Shown here: piece by piece, positions 38,156 through 64,000 of the stretch
How the letters are laid out: each line of letters begins with the position of its first letter
How positions within the stretch are numbered: the first letter of the stretch is position 1
NCBI GenBank assembly: GCA_963693365.1
Contig: CAVNZM010000011.1
Span: 1,240,001 to 1,304,000 of the forward strand
Source of the DNA: Amoebidium appalachense
Lineage: Eukaryota > Ichthyosporea
DNA length: 64,000 nucleotides
Direction: 5' to 3'
Position numbers and translations under genes: made by a program
Notes under the pieces: model-generated
Databases searched by the model: none
What the model was told of the DNA's origin: nothing
The model's input: only the letters and a program-made list of their open reading frames with translations

Positions 38156-41100
38156 GTTGGCTTGGTGGGCCAAGATCAGGCTGTGGTGGTTGTCAGCCGG
38201 TTGCTTGCTTCAAGCGTGGTGTGCGTTCATTTGTAAACTACCCTGCGCACTATAGCAGTCCTTCCCTTTTTTTTACGTATATTACGCTGTAGTGGTGAAT
38301 ACCATTTTCAGGAGGATAAACTGTCAACTACTGGTGATAACTTCAGTTTCAGCACACCGAAAACACATATGGACAAAGAGCACACAGTGGGCATCTATGA
38401 TAATAGGGTCCCGCGACGGACGCAAGCCGCCTAATTAGACTTCGGCAAAAATCTCTAGATTGAATAAATTTTGTAAGCGCATTAAAGCATAAATATTGGT
38501 ACGCAATTGGCCAACAAATGTTCGGTTGAATAAATCATTTGGAACTGGGATATAGTAGATTTCCGAATTGTTTATACTTTATACCGGAAAACAAGTATAG
38601 CTATTGTTATTATCAACCCTCTAAAGCTTGCTCACAAAAGGTTCTCTTTATACAGTACTTTAGCTTAATCATTAATTTCGTAAAGATGCATATAAGAATA
38701 TAATAATATCTTAGATACGAATGTAACTAAAAAGGAAAAGAAAAATAGCTCTTGGGTAATTGAAGCGGCGCCGCGGCTCAGGGTTCAGCGAGGCGATCCG
38801 ATTCGAACCCTGATCTACGGGATCTGTGCGTGACTTGGAGCGGCAAGAGGCAACCAAAAGCAACCATGTAGGTTGTAAGTAGGGTTACTTAACCCTAGGA
38901 ATCCGAGCGCAATCGATGATGGGAACAAAAATGTTCCCAGACTTCGAGCGATCCAGATTGGTCGATTTTATCGGCTCTTTCCAGGGATAGATCGCGATGA
39001 GCTTGCCATGTGAGTTTGTCGATGGGATCCCAACTTGTTTTGACCAGAGCGACGGCCTACATGCGCCTGTAGGCGTATACCTCAAGCGAGGTCAAGTCCG
39101 CGAAATGATCCGAAAACTGGCGGAACACCGGTGAAAATAAAGTAAACCGTCTTTTCAGCTGCGCAGCCTTGGGATAACGTGACTGAAGAGCACGGGAGGC
39201 AAAAATGTACACCTTTACATCGCTGATAAGACTGATGCAAAAGATGCCAAATGCATGCATGCACTCACGTCCATTAGAAGGTCCCATCTATTGAGTGTTG
39301 AAGCTATCCTATTGAGCATCCAGAAGCAATCGCACACGTAACTTTACTGTCATGCGGAAACAACTGTTATAAACCCCAAAGGACTTCTGTAAATCCGTAA
39401 AAAAAAACCAAAAAAAGAAAACATGGTTTTCATATAGCACAGAGATTTCAGACAACCGGAGAAGGAAGCCGTTTCGGCAATGGCGAGTTCGTGTGCTCGT
39501 GTAAGGCGCCAATATCATTGGTCATCAGAGTACGTAACGCGAATGCGGCCAATTTGTTTGTTGCCTGCTTTTCGTGGTTGTCCCATTATATAGCGTAAAC
39601 TGCTCATTATTTTTTATACAAAAACATAAATGTATAAAAATATTTATAGCATTACCACATGTAACTATTATAGGTGAGGTATTTTGCAACTAAAGACGCC
39701 TTAGACTGCCTTGAAACTGGCGGTCTCTTGTCGGATTTGTCCATTATCACGGCTAGCTTTCTCCAGACTGATCTCGCTCAGTACACGTTCCCATGCCCAG
39801 GCCTCGGTTGGTAGGGGCGGCCGATTCGCCCCGGACCTACAAAGCGCATCCATACTGTATATACGTATACGTAGACGTTTGCAACATGTACGTAGGGATG
39901 TACGTATGACACGGGAGAGTTTTGTACTTTACGTACGAGGTATACACAGGTATACGTATACTATGTTCCCTCATTTGCAGCGCTGGGCCATTTATGTATC
40001 GTTGGCAAATGCCTCGGTCAAGATAGTTTTCCCTCTATAAGATTTCGTTGCAAGCCACGTGCAATTGGGCAAACCTTGAAGGTTGCGGACGAAATCCACA
40101 CATATAATGCAAACACCTTTACTAAACTTCATTTTCTTTATAGAAGCAACTTAGGGTATAAAATTGAGCTCCACGACACTACCGTTGTGCGTAGCGCTAG
40201 CGTCGCGCCAGCTACGCGTACGTACGTACAGGCATGACGTCTACATCAGCATCTTACATGTGGAAGACCTGCTCCCGCGACCCAATCAACAGCTTGCAGG
40301 CCACGAAAAAGAATTTAGGAAATGTAGAGATATAGGGGCATGCCCCTACACACGAAACACGAAACAAAGAGTCAGAATACAGCACGCCCCTGATTTACGT
40401 ATTGCCTACATGTACAATACATACGCCTTTTGTAATCTCGCAAAATGGCATGCATGATGCGAGTGGAAAGGGCGTGTACATGTGCGCTAGTGCTTATCAC
40501 ACGTTGCCGCAGTGACGCCAAAGCTAATGAGCTGCTAATCAACCATTTGGCCAATCGATTTCTTAGCTCGCACTTTCATGCTGAGCCAATCACACACATC
40601 CCTCGCTCGCACATGGTTGTTCATGATGGCTTTCGAAAATCCGAAAGCACGCTTCCGGAACTCAGTTATATAGAAAAAGGGTCCTATAGAAAAATAAAAA
40701 GAGGCGTATAAACATGGCTAAAGCTGTTAGAAAACGTTTCTATGTCATCACATAATACTTGGACACAGCTTTTTCCATACTTGTGAGCCTTTTCCGCCCA
40801 ACCAGCACCTCTTGAAAACATATATATGGCCCACTCGGGTTAGTAGGGTTAAGGCTTAAAGAAAAACACACAACTCTGGTTGGTGCATTAAAACTGACAT
40901 TTTTAGCAAATATTTTTAGTTGTCTGCAATCTCTGTTTGAAATTTCTGCAGAAAGGAGAGCGAGCGAGATTTTTTTCTTCTGAGACGCAATGCTATAATG
41001 ATCAATCTAATCATAAGACCTATAGCTAGAATTAATCAAAAAAAATAAGAAAAATAGTAAAAATCTATAGAGTACCTCAATATTTGTAGTTTACTTTGAA

Positions 41101-41750
41101 GTTTAATGTTTGTTTGTTATTTTCTTGGGTTTCTTGAAATCCCTGTTTGCGGTTTTTTTTGCCTCGCGTGTTTTCGGTAGTACCAGATCTAGTACTGTTA
41201 GGCAGCAGTCAGCCGATCTGATCAAACATTTTGCACCAGTCTCCGTCATTGCGATCTGATTGAATATCCTACGTCACTGTGGCATATTGGTCTTGCTGAG
41301 CCTGCGGCAGCTTGGCGGCTGGGCGCAGATCTAAATTTGGCGCCAAATAATCCAAATAGAAAGCTTGCCATAAAAGGTTATTATCTTGGCCCTCTGTACT
41401 ATATTAGTACACATCTCTTTATGGTGTACTATACATGGTCGCGTGGGCACTGGCACACGGCCGACCAAGTGGCTCACAAAAGCACACACGTGATACGACC
41501 ATACGACTTGCCGCGTTGGTTTGACGATCGATGCGTGCGTGCATGCATATCAGATATGCGAGTGTGTGTGTATGTGCACCCAAAAAGTGTATAGTTTGAG
41601 GTGTGCCGAGGTGTAGTTGGTGTGTCTGCAATTTGCGAGCTGAAAGTATGCATGTATAGAGCCTTGAGTGCACTTAAGAGTTGATAGCTACGTCCACCCA
41701 TCGGGTTAGTTTTTAAATGGCAACAATGATTCCTACGAAAAAATGGGAAC
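38156..41750. other. Divergent intergenic region, RABL6 / PRPS
   Basis: 3.6 kb without a single long poly-C/G or CA/GT tract. Composition is ordinary to AT-rich. 38776-38814 can form a hairpin (CAGGGTTC..GAACCCTG). 38885-39287 has two overlapping minus-strand frames (..SLEVYAYRRM and RPSLWSKQVGIPSTNSHG..) that could be one frameshifted relic, unidentified. 39862-39958 holds six TACGTA palindromes. 40551-40700 has CCAAT and TATA-like motifs. No gene could be supported. Confidence 0.5.
40551..40701 (+). promoter_or_regulatory. CCAAT/TATA promoter-like block upstream of PRPS
   Basis: CCAAT at 40551-40555 and 40586-40590, TATATAGA at about 40667-40674 and ATAAAAAG at 40694-40701. A 13-residue frame starts at ATG 40714 and ends at 40755. 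The block is 1.05 kb from the PRPS ATG, so it more likely drives another short or non-coding transcript, or a PRPS 5' UTR exon. Confidence 0.35.
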
Positions 41751-46147
<4,397 letters not shown>

Positions 46148-46867
46148 CACACATAGCTCAGTGTGTTTAGTGGGTCGATGTTTTGAGGGCATCAGATGAC
46201 ACCGTGTATGTGAGTTTTGTTTGCTTCTAGGCTTTTTTTTTTTTTTTTTTTTTTGGCTTTTGATAAAACGAAGGTGTCAGTGGTAACGAGGAGTGATAGT
46301 TGTTGCTGTTTTGATAAATGGGTCAAGGGGCAACGGATGAGTTTAATTAAGAAACATGTAATTACGTTGGCATGCACCTAGTGTTTTGTTTTGCCTGCTC
46401 TGTTGTTGCTATTGTTGTAAATTTGCCTTGTGGTAACCATAACATCTGTTGCATGAGGAAGACTTACACTTGTAATATCGGTCTGCGCGACAGACACAAA
46501 CAAGCCACACCGTACACGGTCACAATGTTCAGCCCAGACACACACACACACACACACCACATGTACATCTACTCACACATACCGGATGTGATAGTCCGAT
46601 CGATTATGTACTGCATGCCGAGCAAACCGACTATGGATTTGTGTGCCGTGTAATATTGATGGGTTGCCCCAACACGTGTCTGTGGCACGTTAGCCAACAA
46701 AATAAACCGGTGGCTGAGGTTTCTCTTATCATGCGGGTGGCATTCAAAATACACATCCGTCCCCATGCGCTATGACAGTAACATGAATGAAATTTATTAT
46801 TGGCCTTTCTTTTCTTTTTGATCAAAGTTCCCCCCCGGCCCGGGGGACCAGGCCGGACGAGGTGTGT

Positions 46868-46923
<56 letters not shown>

Positions 46924-47126
46924 AATACACGTGCGGAGTCCGAACGGTTTCCTCGTGCGCCCTATTGTGCCTGTCGTGATAGATCATTGCGCTCTAACAT
47001 TTCTTGGCGCCATGATATGAAGTGTACCAACTGCATGATCGATATCTGGAATTGCCACACTTTACAAGTGACGTCGTCTTTGATTATTTACAACTAACAT
47101 AAAAAGCTGCCATGCACACACACACA

Positions 47127-47210
<84 letters not shown>

Positions 47211-48028
47211 GCTGTTTATGGCAAGGTATTTCAAGACTTTAAAACTGAAGTTTTATTAATGGACCAGGTGCACGTGGTGATGGTGCACATGGTGGTGGTG
47301 GTGGGCCCCGCGGGGGGGGGGGGGGGGGGGGGGGGATTTTATCGACCGTCGTCGATCAGCCACTATGGTTGCCGGGCTTTGGTAATACCTATACATTTTC
47401 AAGTACGGTATCGATATTGTAGTAAGCATACACAGGGCACAGACTGCAAAGGTTTATTTTCCTCCTTTTATTTCCATATATCATTGTGATATTGTGACCA
47501 TGAGGTTCAGCTGAGAAGTTTTATGTTCACCTTCAAAAGGGCGTTGTGGATATAGAAAATGCTACATCCCATTAGGCTGTGTCACGGCTGTACATGTCTC
47601 CTACTGCTAATATCAAGCAATATAAAGGGCTGCAGAACATTTCACTCAGTCTCTACACTTCTTTTAAAATCACGTGGACGCTCTAGTTTAAATAAACGAC
47701 ATTGCTTTTTCCTACAGAAATGCCATCACGTATTTTTCTTCTTTGAAGTTGATACAAACATACAGAATAGCCATGTTAGATCATGAACATTCAAAAAGAC
47801 ACCACATTCACGCCGGTATGTTGAGTTAACTCGGGCACATTCAGTATTTTCTGCCAAATTGAGTGCAACATTCACATCGTTCATAACAACCATTAGCAGC
47901 AACGCTTCATACACCGTCAACGTACCCCCTACAAATCACCAAGATAAAAAATACATACACACAGAAAAAAAAGGTGTTGTTTTAAAGAGCCGAACTGCAT
48001 GCTCCCCTAGGCGTAAGGTGGACTGCAC
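46148..48028. other. Convergent intergenic region, PRPS / MUN gene
   Basis: Separates two 3' ends. Contains poly-T at 46227-46254, poly-G at 46881-46922, (CA)n passing into (TA)n at 47113-47207 and poly-G at 47309-47335. The rest is AT-rich. AAATAAAC at about 46699 is a poor candidate for a poly(A) signal. No coding frame was supported. Confidence 0.5.
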
Positions 48029-63895
<15,867 letters not shown>

Positions 63896-64000
63896 CTGTG
63901 TGCACGGCCACGTCAGAATTCAACCCCCCCCCCCCCCCCCCTCACCCCCTTTCTGACCACCACCACAACTAGCCCATTTCTCCTCATTCTTCGTAACTCA
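63896..64000. other. Right edge: intron of the MUN gene
   Basis: Begins (in sense) upstream of the acceptor CACACAG at 63896. Contains a poly-C run at 63924-63941; no exon is visible in these last 105 bases. Confidence 0.6.

Noticed and set aside
38776-38814. B-box-like GGGTTCGAATC as a second tRNA
   Set aside because: No acceptor, D or anticodon stems fit around it; it is explained as an 8-bp hairpin CAGGGTTC..GAACCCTG.
40714-40755. 13-residue frame MAKAVRKRFYVIT downstream of a TATA-like motif as a gene
   Set aside because: Too short, and its ATG lies only 13 bases after the nearer TATA-like motif, so it would probably not be in the transcript.

Overview
The window is nuclear DNA of an intron-rich eukaryote. 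Five spliced genes, one intronless gene and one tRNA gene can be read. Every large gene is cut into short exons (11 to about 400 bases) with GT..AG introns. The introns are packed with poly-C/poly-G runs, (CA)n/(GT)n and (CT)n tracts and minisatellites. The many long open frames translating to His-Thr, Val-Cys, poly-Pro or poly-Gly are these repeats, not genes. The taxon cannot be fixed from the sequence. A KIF24-type SAM-kinesin, a RABL6 GTPase and a MUN-domain protein suggest a protist or simple animal relative with elaborate cytoskeleton and membrane traffic, and an oomycete/fungal-style secreted GH3 enzyme fits a free-living or saprotrophic cell.

Layout, left to right. (1) 506-3482, minus: N-terminal two-fifths or so of a secreted GH3 beta-xylosidase-type enzyme, running off the left edge. 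(2) 4554-15773, plus: complete 20-exon KIF24-like kinesin-13 with N-terminal SAM domain, including an 11-nt microexon in the P-loop. (3) 17079-17498, plus: intronless small membrane protein behind CCAAT and TATA boxes. (4) 17.5-21.2 kb: no firm gene; a CCAAT/TATA promoter-like block, a degenerate tandem repeat and doubtful reading frames. (5) 21253-38155, minus: complete 18-exon RABL6-type GTPase gene; its introns hold a nested tRNA-Thr(TGT), a 106-copy 30-bp minisatellite and two more ~30-bp minisatellites. (6) 38.2-41.7 kb: repeat-poor divergent intergenic region. (7) 41751-46147, plus: complete 8-exon ribose-phosphate pyrophosphokinase. (8) 46.1-48.0 kb: convergent intergenic region. (9) 48029-63895, minus: 3' 22 exons of an UNC13/BAIAP3-like C2-MUN protein continuing past the right edge; one intron carries a 631-bp MITE with 28-bp inverted ends and an AGT target duplication.

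The genes are housekeeping or cell-biology genes and do not form a pathway or operon. The notable content is architectural: splice sites embedded in dinucleotide repeats, poly-C preferentially on the sense strand of introns, compound low-complexity blocks with a constant polarity, and nested elements. I saw no CRISPR array, prophage, plasmid feature or rRNA. Exon boundaries below were set by hand from homology, reading phase and GT/AG, and need cDNA confirmation.
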